From NCBI GenBank assembly GCA_030038475.1, contig JASHOU010000035.1:1-63007 (forward strand): a DNA stretch of 63,007 nt. Direction: 5' to 3'. Positions 8,790-16,271 of this stretch are shown one piece after another; position 1 is the first letter of the stretch, and each line of letters starts with the position of its first letter. The notes under the pieces were generated by a model. That model was given only the letters and a program-made list of their open reading frames with translations, was not told where the DNA came from and searched no databases. The translations under genes were made by a program, and so were the position numbers. Origin of the DNA: Terriglobales bacterium. GTDB lineage: Bacteria; Acidobacteriota; Terriglobia; Terriglobales; Acidobacteriaceae.

Positions 8790-9311
8790 ATGACCGACAG
8801 CGCACACGTTACCCCTTACGAGCCGGAGCCGGTGAAAGCCGGCATGGAGATTGGCGACATTCTCAAGATTCTTCCGCATCGTTATCCATTTTTGTTGATC
8901 GACCGTGTGGTCGAGCTGGAGCGGATGAAGAGCATTGTCGCGGTGAAAAATGTTAGCATCACCGATCCTTTTTTTCAGGGGCATTTTCCAGGCAAGCCTA
9001 TCATGCCTGGCGTGCTCATCGTGGAAGCGATCGCGCAGGCAGGTGGATTGCTACTGCTCACTGAGGTTCCAAACCGGGATGAGCTGCTGATGGTGTTTAC
9101 TGGGATTGAGAAGGCGCGCTTTCGGCGTCCTGTGCTCCCGGGGGATCAGCTGCGCATTGAAGTCGGAGTGCGGGCGTGGCGGGTGACGGCGGCGCGGCTG
9201 GAGGGCAAGGCGTATGTCGATGGCAAGGTTGCAGCCGAAGCGGTCGTGACTTGCCGGCTGGTGCCGAGAGGAACGAACACAGACAGTGCGGAAGCGGAGG
9301 AGAATTTGTAA
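8790..9311 (+). CDS. fabZ: 3-hydroxyacyl-[ACP] dehydratase FabZ
   Basis: A 173-residue hot-dog fold dehydratase that removes water from (3R)-hydroxyacyl-ACP in fatty acid elongation. The family start MEIGDILKILPHRYPFLLID begins at residue 19. The catalytic His lies in GHFPGKPIMPG and the catalytic Glu in VEAIAQAGG. The 18-residue N-terminal and about 15-residue C-terminal extensions are longer than usual. It precedes lpxA by 64 bases, the common fabZ-lpxA order that links fatty acid and lipid A synthesis because both use the 3-hydroxyacyl-ACP pool. Confidence 0.96.
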   Translation: MTDSAHVTPYEPEPVKAGMEIGDILKILPHRYPFLLIDRVVELERMKSIVAVKNVSITDPFFQGHFPGKPIMPGVLIVEAIAQAGGLLLLTEVPNRDELLMVFTGIEKARFRRPVLPGDQLRIEVGVRAWRVTAARLEGKAYVDGKVAAEAVVTCRLVPRGTNTDSAEAEENL

Positions 9312-9375
9312 TTTTCCCCCGCGATTTCCGAGTACCGATGCAAATTGAAAAATTACGAGATTGCCAAACTACAAA

Positions 9376-10152
9376 ATGTCCGTCCATCCTACGGCAATCA
9401 TTGATTCGAAAAGCAAGATAGATCCATCATGCGAGATTGGGGCTTATTGCGTGATTGGACCTGAGGTGGAGCTGGGCGCAGGCTGCCGCCTGGATTCGCA
9501 CGTGGTGATGGAAGGACCCACGAAAATTGGCGGCGATAACCGATTCTTTCCTTTCACTTCGATTGGCCTAGCTCCGCAGGATATTACATACGCGGGCGAA
9601 GCGACACGGTTGGAGATTGGCTCGCATAACGTAATTCGAGAGTTCGTCACCATCAACCGCGGCACCATGAAAGGAGGTGGGTGCACGCGAGTCGGCGACC
9701 ATAATTTGATTATGGCATACACGCATATCGCGCACGATTGCCAGATTGGCAGTCACATCATCATGGCGAACGCGGCCACGCTCGGCGGGCACGTGACCGT
9801 CGAGGACTGGGCAACGGTCGGAGCGCTGTGCCCGGTGCATCACTTCGTGCGGATTGGAAAATATTCGTTCATCGGCGGAGGAACGACGATCACGCGCGAT
9901 GTGCTGCCGTTTTCGAAGACGTCTGCAGAACGGGGAACTCACGCCTACGGAATCAATGCCGTGGGACTGGAGCGGCGCGGATTTACGAAAGAACGGGTTG
10001 GGAAGATTCATCACGCCTACAAGGTCCTGCTGGCTTCGAAGCTGAATACTTCGCAGGCGCTGGAGAAGCTGCGCGCGGAGCCAGATCGCGGCGACGATAT
10101 CGAGATGCTGATTCAATTTATCGAGGCATCCGAACGCGGCATCATCAAGTAG
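9376..10152 (+). CDS. lpxA: UDP-N-acetylglucosamine acyltransferase LpxA
   Basis: A 258-residue cytoplasmic enzyme for the first step of lipid A synthesis, transfer of a 3-hydroxyacyl chain from ACP to the 3-position of UDP-GlcNAc. Hexapeptide (left-handed beta helix) repeats fill residues 1-185, and the catalytic His is in THIAHDCQIGS, aligning with His125 of the E. coli enzyme. The C-terminal helical domain is complete. The ATG at 9376 (MSVHPTAII) fits the family; a TTG 15 bases earlier is possible. If the neighbouring oxidoreductase is GnnA, the acceptor may be a 3-amino sugar nucleotide, giving amide-linked chains; that is inference. Confidence 0.96.
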   Translation: MSVHPTAIIDSKSKIDPSCEIGAYCVIGPEVELGAGCRLDSHVVMEGPTKIGGDNRFFPFTSIGLAPQDITYAGEATRLEIGSHNVIREFVTINRGTMKGGGCTRVGDHNLIMAYTHIAHDCQIGSHIIMANAATLGGHVTVEDWATVGALCPVHHFVRIGKYSFIGGGTTITRDVLPFSKTSAERGTHAYGINAVGLERRGFTKERVGKIHHAYKVLLASKLNTSQALEKLRAEPDRGDDIEMLIQFIEASERGIIK

Positions 10153-10160
10153 CGGCAGTG

Positions 10161-10577
10161 CTACTCGCAGTAGACTTTTACCTTTTTCCCATTGCCTTTA
10201 TCGATGTCGATGTTCATATTCTCGATGGCTTCGGCCCACTCTTTTTCATTCATCTCACAGCAAGCCGAGAGGTCCAACCCAAGTTCGGCTAATTTTTCAT
10301 TGACTTTCGTCGGGAGCACTGCCAATAGACCGGTTCCGCTGCGCATGAATGCCAGCGGCATGCGGATATTCACCTGTTTTTCGCCCGGCTTCTCGATCAC
10401 AATGCGCATGAAGCGCGGTTTGGCGGAGGCGGAAGACGAGTTTGCGTCCGTTCGCGCATCGGCAGAAACTGGCTCCGCAATTTTTTCCAGAAGCTTCTCG
10501 GCGTCGGCAACCGAGATGGTGCCCTTCGTGAGCATCTCCAGCACTTTCTTTCGTTCTTCGGATCTTTCTTCGGACAT
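10161..10577 (-). CDS. SHOCT-like domain protein, partner of DUF2089 gene
   Basis: A 138-residue soluble protein. Residues 1-35 (SEERKKVLEMLTKGTISVADAEKLLEKI) form a short helical SHOCT-like or YvlB-N-like domain, often found at the start of envelope-stress proteins that pair with DUF2089 regulators. After a Ser/Asp-rich linker, residues 60-138 carry a region (RIVIEKPGEKQVNIRMPLAFMRSG) seen in proteins that precede DUF4097-like beta domains. AGGAGG lies five bases before the ATG. It starts 25 bases after the DUF2089 stop, so the two form an operon. Function is unknown; a modulator of its neighbour is inference. Confidence 0.65.
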   Translation of the reverse strand: MSEERSEERKKVLEMLTKGTISVADAEKLLEKIAEPVSADARTDANSSSASAKPRFMRIVIEKPGEKQVNIRMPLAFMRSGTGLLAVLPTKVNEKLAELGLDLSACCEMNEKEWAEAIENMNIDIDKGNGKKVKVYCE

Positions 10578-10602
10578 GACTTCCTCCTTGGCGTTTCTTT
10601 TC

Positions 10603-10953
10603 TCAGCTCAGTTTTTCGAGGGCCTCGTCGACGGTGAGTTCTCCGCGAGCTAACTGTTCTAGGACATAAAGGTTGGGCGAGGGCGCGGCAAAATTCTGGT
10701 CGAGCGCCGCGCCGATGGCGTTTAGACGATTCTTGACGGTTGGGTAGCTGATATTGAACAGGCTCTCCATTTTCTTGAGCGAACCGTGATGGCGAACGAA
10801 GGCGATCACAAAGGCCTGATCGTCAATGCTGAGATTGGCGAGAGGAGAAACTTCGAAACTTCCCTCGACAACCAGGGCACAAGAGGGACAGGCCATGCGC
10901 GCTACCTTTAGCGGACGTTTGCAATCGGAACAGGTGGCCTTGGAGATATCCAT
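10603..10953 (-). CDS. DUF2089 family zinc-ribbon/HTH regulator
   Basis: A 116-residue putative DNA-binding protein. A zinc ribbon is formed by C8, C11, C22 and C25, and residues 40-75 (LSIDDQAFVIAFVRHHGSLK and on) make a helix-turn-helix of the type in which a gap-like GSLKKMESLFNISYPTVKNRL helix pair recognises DNA. The C-terminus (ARGELTVDEALEKL) resembles the SHOCT-like start of the downstream gene, suggesting related helices. A TTG 12 bases upstream could also start. A consensus -35 and two operator-like repeats lie just upstream, so autoregulation is likely (inference). Confidence 0.8.
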   Translation of the reverse strand: MDISKATCSDCKRPLKVARMACPSCALVVEGSFEVSPLANLSIDDQAFVIAFVRHHGSLKKMESLFNISYPTVKNRLNAIGAALDQNFAAPSPNLYVLEQLARGELTVDEALEKLS

Positions 10954-10984
10954 ATCGACTATCAATAAATTTACAATATAAATG

Positions 10985-11029
10985 TTTTTATCTTAAGTAA
11001 TTAATATTGTCAAGTATAAAATTAATATT
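10985..11029 (-). promoter_or_regulatory. Promoter with paired operator-like repeats for DUF2089 operon
   Basis: On the minus strand a perfect TTGACA (11013-11008) and a TAAAAA -10 candidate (10990-10985) are separated by 17 bases. Two identical AATTAATATT decamers, at 10999-11008 and 11020-11029 (plus-strand sequence), start exactly 21 bases apart, about two helical turns, and flank the -35 element. The whole 80-base region is strikingly AT-rich. The arrangement suits a dimeric or tandem repressor, plausibly the DUF2089 protein. Confidence 0.6.
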
Positions 11030-11095
11030 ATTTATTCCTAATTAGCGGAATCCTCTAGGGCAGAAATTCTGCTTCTCATTTACACTGGGCTGCTT

Positions 11096-11956
11096 ATGGC
11101 GCATCCGGGAAAGATTGGTCTGATCGCGGGCAATGGGCAGTTCCCTTTCTTAGTGCTGGATGCGGCTCGGGCGCAGGGGTTTGAGGTGGTGGTAGCGGCA
11201 ATTCGCGAGGAGACCTTTCCCGAGATTGAGTCCAAGGGCGCGGCATCGGTGCACTGGCTTTCGCTGGGAGAGTTGTCGAAGCTGATAGACACTTTCAAAA
11301 CTGAAGGCGTCACTCGCGCTGTGATGGCGGGGCAGGTGAAGCACAAGCAGATTTTTTCTGCCATCAAGCCGGACTGGCGGCTGGCGAAGTTGCTGCTCTC
11401 GCTCGGCACACGCAATACGGATTCTCTGCTCGGCGCGGTGGCGAAGGCACTGGCGGATGAAGGCATCTTGCTCGAGAACTCGACGGCGCTGCTTGAACCG
11501 CTGCTAGCGAAAGCGGGAGTGATGACGCAGCGGACGCCAACGGACCAGGAGCGGAACAACATTGAGTATGGGCGGATGGTGGCGCGGCGGCTGGCGGAGC
11601 ACGACATTGGACAAACGGTGGTGATCGCAGAAGCAGCTTGCGTGGCAGTCGAAGCCATGGAAGGAACAGATGCGACAATCGGGCGGGCAGGGGAAATCAT
11701 GCGGTCTTTGGATTTAGATTCGGAATCGAACGGTGCGCCTTCGATGCTGAGCCGGGCGCTGACAGTGGTGAAAGTGGCGAAGCCGGGACAGGATCTGCGG
11801 TTCGATGTTCCCGTGATCGGCGTGAAGACGATCGAGACGATGGCACGGGCAGGTGCCAGTTGCCTGGCGGTCGATGCCGGGCGATGCTTGATGCTGGAAG
11901 GGGAGAAGATCGTGCGCGCGGCGGATCGGGCGGGGATCGCGGTATGCGCGGAGTAG
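11096..11956 (+). CDS. lpxI: UDP-2,3-diacylglucosamine diphosphatase LpxI
   Basis: A 286-residue LpxI (DUF1009) enzyme that hydrolyses UDP-2,3-diacylglucosamine to lipid X in lipid A synthesis, a functional replacement of LpxH. It has the expected start (KIGLIAGNGQFPFLVLDAAR), the conserved RAVMAGQVKH block near residue 78, and the C-terminal catalytic region with EGTDATIGRAG (near residue 190) and PVIGVKTIETM. Length matches the family (about 270-290). The regulator operon lies between it and lpxA on the opposite strand. DinB-like and Gfo/Idh genes follow in the same direction. Confidence 0.95.
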   Translation: MAHPGKIGLIAGNGQFPFLVLDAARAQGFEVVVAAIREETFPEIESKGAASVHWLSLGELSKLIDTFKTEGVTRAVMAGQVKHKQIFSAIKPDWRLAKLLLSLGTRNTDSLLGAVAKALADEGILLENSTALLEPLLAKAGVMTQRTPTDQERNNIEYGRMVARRLAEHDIGQTVVIAEAACVAVEAMEGTDATIGRAGEIMRSLDLDSESNGAPSMLSRALTVVKVAKPGQDLRFDVPVIGVKTIETMARAGASCLAVDAGRCLMLEGEKIVRAADRAGIAVCAE

Positions 11957-11986
11957 AAGAACCTCACAACGAAATGGAGGTAATCA

Positions 11987-12451
11987 ATGTCTGAAACGGC
12001 TCGCATTGCGGATCAGCTGCGGCGCGTGTTTTATGGCGGCGCGTGGCACGGAGATTCTTTGTTTGAGATTTTGAACGGGGTTACGGCTGGGCGGGCAGCG
12101 GCGCGTCCTGTGGCGAATGCGCACACGATCTGGGAGCTGGTTCCGCATATTGCGGCGTGGGATGGAGCGGCGCGGCGGCGGATGACCGGCGTCGCCGTCA
12201 AACTTTCCGCAAAGAAGAATTTTCCTCCGATTACGGATACTAGCGAAGAGGCATGGGAAAAGACGCTGGAGCAGGTGCGGCGAGTGCATGATGAGCTGAT
12301 CGATGCGGTGGAGAAATTTCCGATTAAATCGCTCGACAAGCAAGTGCCGGGAAAAACCGGCACGCACTATAACTTCTATTACATGCTGCACGGGGTGGCG
12401 CAGCACGAGCTGTATCATGCCGGACAGATTGCGCTTCTGAAGAAGATGTGA
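11987..12451 (+). CDS. DinB superfamily protein
   Basis: A 154-residue four-helix-bundle DinB/DUF664-type protein, a metal-binding family that includes thiol-dependent transferases. Candidate ligands are H53 (in ELVPHIAAWDG) and the pair in HGVAQHELYHAGQI near the C-terminus. GGAGG lies six bases before the ATG. In other genomes such genes are scattered; its place inside a lipid A cluster may be chance. The substrate is unknown; bacillithiol-type chemistry is common in relatives but cannot be inferred here. Confidence 0.8.
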   Translation: MSETARIADQLRRVFYGGAWHGDSLFEILNGVTAGRAAARPVANAHTIWELVPHIAAWDGAARRRMTGVAVKLSAKKNFPPITDTSEEAWEKTLEQVRRVHDELIDAVEKFPIKSLDKQVPGKTGTHYNFYYMLHGVAQHELYHAGQIALLKKM

Positions 12452-12624
12452 GGACTCTGTGGAGAGACCTCCGTCCGAGGGCGAAGGTAGATCATAGGAA
12501 GTAGGACCTTTCGACTTCGCTGAGCCCAATCGCTCCGCCCTCGCCTCGGCTCCGCTCAGGACGACACGGTTAAGAGTGGCTTGTGCGACAATAGCGCGTT
12601 GTTTCTTCTGCGCGGAGCACGCAT

Positions 12625-13653
12625 CTGAGCCAGAAACCTCCCAGCAAGGCATCTCCAATTCATGTCGCTGTGGTGGGCGTAGGCGCTTTCGGGCGGAATC
12701 ACGCCCGCGTGTATCGCCAGCTCGAAGAGGCGGGAATCGTCCGGCTGGTGGGCGTGGTCGATGCGGATACAACGCGGGCCAATACCGTCGCGCGCGAGTT
12801 CGAATGCAAAGCGTTCGGCTCGGTGGGGCAGATGCTGACCACGCACAGTGAAGTGCAAGCGGCTTCAGTGGCGGTGCCGACGGTTCTGCATCTGGAAGTA
12901 GCGCGCGATCTGATAGAAGCGGGCGTGGATGTGCTGATCGAAAAGCCGCTGGCGGCAACGCTCGGCGAGGCCGACGAATTGATTCGTCTGGCGTTGACGC
13001 ATCAGCGGGTGGCGCAGGTTGGTCATCTGGAGCGCTTCAATCCGGCGGTGCGGGCCACGCTGCCGCTGATCAGCCAGCCGATGTTTTTTGAAGTACATCG
13101 GCTGAGCGTGTTTTCTCCGCGGGCGCTGGATGTGGACGTGGTGCTGGATCTGATGATCCACGATCTCGACATTGTGCTCACATTTGTGAAATCACAAGTG
13201 AAGGAAATTCGCGCAGTAGGTCTGCCGATTCTTTCGCGGAAGGTCGACATTGCGAATGTCCGGGTGGAGTTTGAAACGGGATGCGTGGCCAACTTTACGG
13301 CGAGCCGGGTTTCCACCGAACGCGTGCGCAAGCTACGATTCTTTCAGCCGAGACAGTATATTTCGATCGATTATGGACGGCAGGATGTGCTGGTATTTTC
13401 GGTGGGCGATGCGTGGGGCACGCAGCCTATTTTCATCCAGCCGAGCGTGAATCCGCAGATCTCGATGGCGAAACCTCCGGTTACGGCGGAGGAGCCGCTG
13501 CTGGCTGAGATCAAGGCGTTCTTGCAGGCTGTCGAGGAGCGCTCGAAGCCGGTGGTGCCGCTCGAAGACGGGCGCAGGGCGCTCGCCTTGGGACTTGCGA
13601 TTCTGCAGGAAATCGCGCGGCACGCGGGACGGGTTGGGGTGGGCAAGAATTAG
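12625..13653 (+). CDS. Gfo/Idh/MocA oxidoreductase, GnnA-like
   Basis: An NAD(P)-dependent sugar oxidoreductase of about 342 residues. The Rossmann motif is GVGAFGRNHARVY, then EKPLAAT, GHLERFNPA, and a catalytic-helix region DLMIHDLDIVL. In Geobacter-like lipid A clusters a gene of this family follows lpxI, and in Acidithiobacillus and Leptospira GnnA oxidises UDP-GlcNAc at C3 for later amination; assignment here is by context. The first standard start, GTG 12670, would cut off the first Rossmann strand (IHVAV). The frame is open upstream, and a CTG at 12625 has GGAG seven bases before it, giving LSQKPPSKASPIHVAVVGVG. A CTG start is therefore proposed. No gnnB aminotransferase is in the window. 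Confidence 0.8.
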   Translation: MSQKPPSKASPIHVAVVGVGAFGRNHARVYRQLEEAGIVRLVGVVDADTTRANTVAREFECKAFGSVGQMLTTHSEVQAASVAVPTVLHLEVARDLIEAGVDVLIEKPLAATLGEADELIRLALTHQRVAQVGHLERFNPAVRATLPLISQPMFFEVHRLSVFSPRALDVDVVLDLMIHDLDIVLTFVKSQVKEIRAVGLPILSRKVDIANVRVEFETGCVANFTASRVSTERVRKLRFFQPRQYISIDYGRQDVLVFSVGDAWGTQPIFIQPSVNPQISMAKPPVTAEEPLLAEIKAFLQAVEERSKPVVPLEDGRRALALGLAILQEIARHAGRVGVGKN

Positions 13654-13676
13654 GGAGGCGGTCTTACAGACGGGCC

Positions 13677-13696
13677 GGAGGAGCGACCGCTCTTCC
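13677..13696. terminator. Possible bidirectional terminator hairpin
   Basis: GGAGGAGCG (13677-13685), a two-base AC turn, and CGCTCTTCC (13688-13696) can pair at eight of nine positions. It lies 23 bases after the oxidoreductase stop and between convergent genes. There is no U-tract, so it would act as a weak or Rho-assisted stop. Confidence 0.35.
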
Positions 13697-13780
13697 CTCC
13701 CTGCGTCGGGCCAAGCCCATCCCAACCTCGCCAAAGACGCGACATTAGGATGGGGCACCCGGCCTTCCTATTTGGGCTCG

Positions 13781-14224
13781 CTATTGCTGGGGTGGGGGAG
13801 CCTGATCGCCGCTGGGCGGACCGTGGCGCCGGCCCCACTGTTCACGGCTGGCCTGCATTTTGTCCCAGGTCTTCTGCTGATCAGGGTCAAGCAGCGCGCG
13901 AATCTGCGTGTCGGTCGTCTTGTGGATGTCCATCATTTTGCTGCGACGATCCTGCTGCGAAAGCGAACTGTCCTGGCGCAGAGTTTCCATCTGTGAGTGC
14001 TCGGATTCGAAAATGCTCTGCACTTTGGTCTGTTGATCGGCGGTAAGGTTGAGTTTCTTGGTCAGTTCCTGCGTGCGCTGGGCGGGGTCGGGCGGACCGT
14101 GATGCCAGCCGCCGTTGGCCTGCGCTGGCTGACTGTTGGACGAGCTATCCTGAGCGAGGGCGAGAGTTGCGCCGCTGGCAATGAGGCTGGCCGCGAGAAT
14201 GACAAGAAGGTACTTTTTGAGCAT
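13781..14224 (-). CDS. Spy/CpxP-like periplasmic LTXXQ protein
   Basis: A 147-residue periplasmic protein. Residues 1-25 are a signal peptide (MLKKYLLVILAASLIASGA, cut near ALAQ). The mature part is mostly helical with one LTxxQ motif (LNLTADQQTKVQSIF, near residue 60), Met- and Gln-rich helices, and a Pro-rich tail. Spy/CpxP proteins act as ATP-independent chaperones or stress sensors in the periplasm. The ATG at 14224 has AGGAG seven bases upstream; the frame extends further but without a signal peptide. No cpxRA genes are near. Confidence 0.75.
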   Translation of the reverse strand: MLKKYLLVILAASLIASGATLALAQDSSSNSQPAQANGGWHHGPPDPAQRTQELTKKLNLTADQQTKVQSIFESEHSQMETLRQDSSLSQQDRRSKMMDIHKTTDTQIRALLDPDQQKTWDKMQASREQWGRRHGPPSGDQAPPPQQ

Positions 14225-14407
14225 AGGGATCTCCTTTGGCGAGACGACGTGTCTACCTCTAGGAATGGAATTATGCGCCGGAAGTTGCGCGGAAAACAGC
14301 ATTCGGATAAAACTTTGCTTAACTTTACAAACCATCGCGCTAAGTGAGTTGCGGCGCTTCAGATTGGAAATTGTTCCGCGCGGGAAAGATGAAGGGCCGG
14401 GTACCAG

Positions 14408-15907
14408 TTATGGTGCGAGTGGTGCCTTTGCGGCCAGACGTTGCTTGAGTTGCGCCGCGAATTGTTGTGTCTGCTGATCTGAAAGCTGGAGTTGACCGTC
14501 GAGCACGAGGCTCATCTGGTCGGCGCCGTCATCCTGAAACTGCGCCTTCAACAGCGTGGCGGATTGCTGCGCAACGGGTGGAAGCGCTGACTTGAGGTCG
14601 GCGCCCTGTTGCAATAGGAATAACAGCGCACCGGCGATTTGATCGCGCAGCGTGACGCCAAGGTCGCCGGATTGCAGCAGGTCGCGAAAAAAGCCTTCGG
14701 CCTCGACGCGGGTGATTTCAGAAGAGAGGCTCAAGCCTTTGTCGGGGGCGACCGAAGGCGTGAGCTTCACTTCGACGGTGGCCTCGCCATCGGCCAAATG
14801 CACGGCAGTTTGCTGGCCGGGCGGGCAGATCCAGCGCTCGATGTGAAACGTGGCAACCACCAGGCTGGCGGGAGCGGCGGGGGTGAGCGTGGCTTGTTGC
14901 AGCTCGGCGCGCTCGCCGCAACGCGGAAACCGGGTAAAGGCGGAACGAAAAATCTCGGTGGCATTTTGCTGAACGTCGGAGAGATCGGCGACGAATTTCA
15001 AGCCGAAAAGATTCGGGTTGCTTGCGGCAGAACTGCTTGCCGAATTTGTGGCCGTAGCTGGGCTGGAGCCGCCGCCAGAGACACCCCCTGAACTTTGCGA
15101 CGCACCTTGCGCCGAACTCTCTGCCGAACGTTCTTCTGAACTATGAGAGACCACCGCGCCCGACACCGGTATGGTAATGGACTCTCCGGCGATGGCGATC
15201 GAGTTCGTCACAGGAGGCAAGCTGAAGGTCACACCTTGGCCGGGTGCGGGAAAGAGGATACTCATTTCGCGGCCGAGGGCCAGCTGTTCATTTTGGAAAC
15301 TGTCAAGGGCCTTATTGAGGGCGCCAGCCGAGTTGGCGATTATGGCGATTTCCGGCTTCGGAGTGTGGACGATCTGGGCGAAATTCTTGGATTCTTTGTC
15401 GAGGTCGGAATCCGCTTTGGCCAGTCTCTTGGTAAGGTCTTGCAAACCCGATTTTTGCGCGGAAGAGAGTGAGGTTAGAAAATTCTGGTTGCCGGCACGA
15501 GCTTGTTCAAGAGCCTGATCGAGGCTGGCAGCGCGATCGGTTAACACTGTCGAAGCCAGGCCTTGTTGCAGAGCCTTGCTAAGATTTTTCAGGCCGTCGC
15601 TGGCGGCCTGGGTGTACTGCGTGATCTTGGCGAAGGCGGCGCGCTGCTCAGCGGTGGCTTGCACGGCCATGGCGCGACGAAAATTCTTGAGATCGTCGGT
15701 TGTGCTAAGGCCTTGGCGAAGGGACGGGCAATCATACAGGCAGATGACCGGCGTCGCGTTGCGTGGGGCGCCACCCATAGCAGCACCGCCCCCGCCGCCA
15801 CCACCACCTCCGCGCTGGGCGAGCATACCGCCCGGAGCGGCGAGCAGGGCGATTCCAACAATTGGTAACGCTATCGCGAATGCGAAACGAGTTCTCCAGG
15901 GAAACAT
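14408..15907 (-). CDS. Exported protein of unknown function with poly-Gly segment
   Basis: A 499-residue secreted protein, unrecognised. The signal peptide spans residues 1-29 (MFPWRTRFAFAIALPIVGIA and on, cut after MLA). It is followed by a run of nine glycines, a helical region rich in Ala, Gln and Lys (residues about 70-200, coiled-coil-like), a Ser/Gly-rich spacer (about 250-300), and a C-terminal region rich in Gln and Leu. The plus strand repeats many Ala/Gly codons, so a long antisense frame is an artefact. The start at 15907 is chosen because the longer frame adds 66 residues without a signal. Possibly cell-surface or envelope; no further claim is supportable. Confidence 0.65.
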   Translation of the reverse strand: MFPWRTRFAFAIALPIVGIALLAAPGGMLAQRGGGGGGGGGAAMGGAPRNATPVICLYDCPSLRQGLSTTDDLKNFRRAMAVQATAEQRAAFAKITQYTQAASDGLKNLSKALQQGLASTVLTDRAASLDQALEQARAGNQNFLTSLSSAQKSGLQDLTKRLAKADSDLDKESKNFAQIVHTPKPEIAIIANSAGALNKALDSFQNEQLALGREMSILFPAPGQGVTFSLPPVTNSIAIAGESITIPVSGAVVSHSSEERSAESSAQGASQSSGGVSGGGSSPATATNSASSSAASNPNLFGLKFVADLSDVQQNATEIFRSAFTRFPRCGERAELQQATLTPAAPASLVVATFHIERWICPPGQQTAVHLADGEATVEVKLTPSVAPDKGLSLSSEITRVEAEGFFRDLLQSGDLGVTLRDQIAGALLFLLQQGADLKSALPPVAQQSATLLKAQFQDDGADQMSLVLDGQLQLSDQQTQQFAAQLKQRLAAKAPLAP

Positions 15908-16271
15908 AGGCCAAAGCACAATGAATATTGTACGTTGGAACGAGACCGCGGCCGTCACGGAACAACAAAAGTTCTGATGCCAGCGGATTGAAATTGGTGA
16001 TCTCTGTGCCGGGCAGACAAGCCGAGGCGGCTGTTCGCAGCGTTGGCAGGACAGTAGCTGGCGATTACCCAGGTGCTCACTTGGTTGTCGGAAAAAATGC
16101 GACAATGGAAATGCGGCGGCAAATCCAAATCGTTTACGTAACTTTACGCAGGAAGTTTGCGATTGATTTTTCGCGTAGTCTTTTGTGCGTAGTCTTTTAC
16201 AGGTAACTCGCGCAATATGTTACGCAACCTAGGAAGCCGCCCGTGGCTCTAACTCTGATAGTCTCTGCCTG
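15908..16271. other. Divergent intergenic region with GCGTAGTCTTTT repeat
   Basis: About 364 bases between divergently transcribed genes. A perfect 12-base direct repeat, GCGTAGTCTTTT, occurs at 16173-16184 and 16187-16198 (period 14). Related words (GTAACTTTACGC, GTTACGCAAC) lie nearby, hinting at an operator or decayed repeat. No gene or consensus promoter was confidently seen. Confidence 0.45.

Noticed and set aside
12670-12672. GTG start for the Gfo/Idh gene
   Set aside because: It would remove the first strand of the Rossmann fold; the upstream CTG has a ribosome site.
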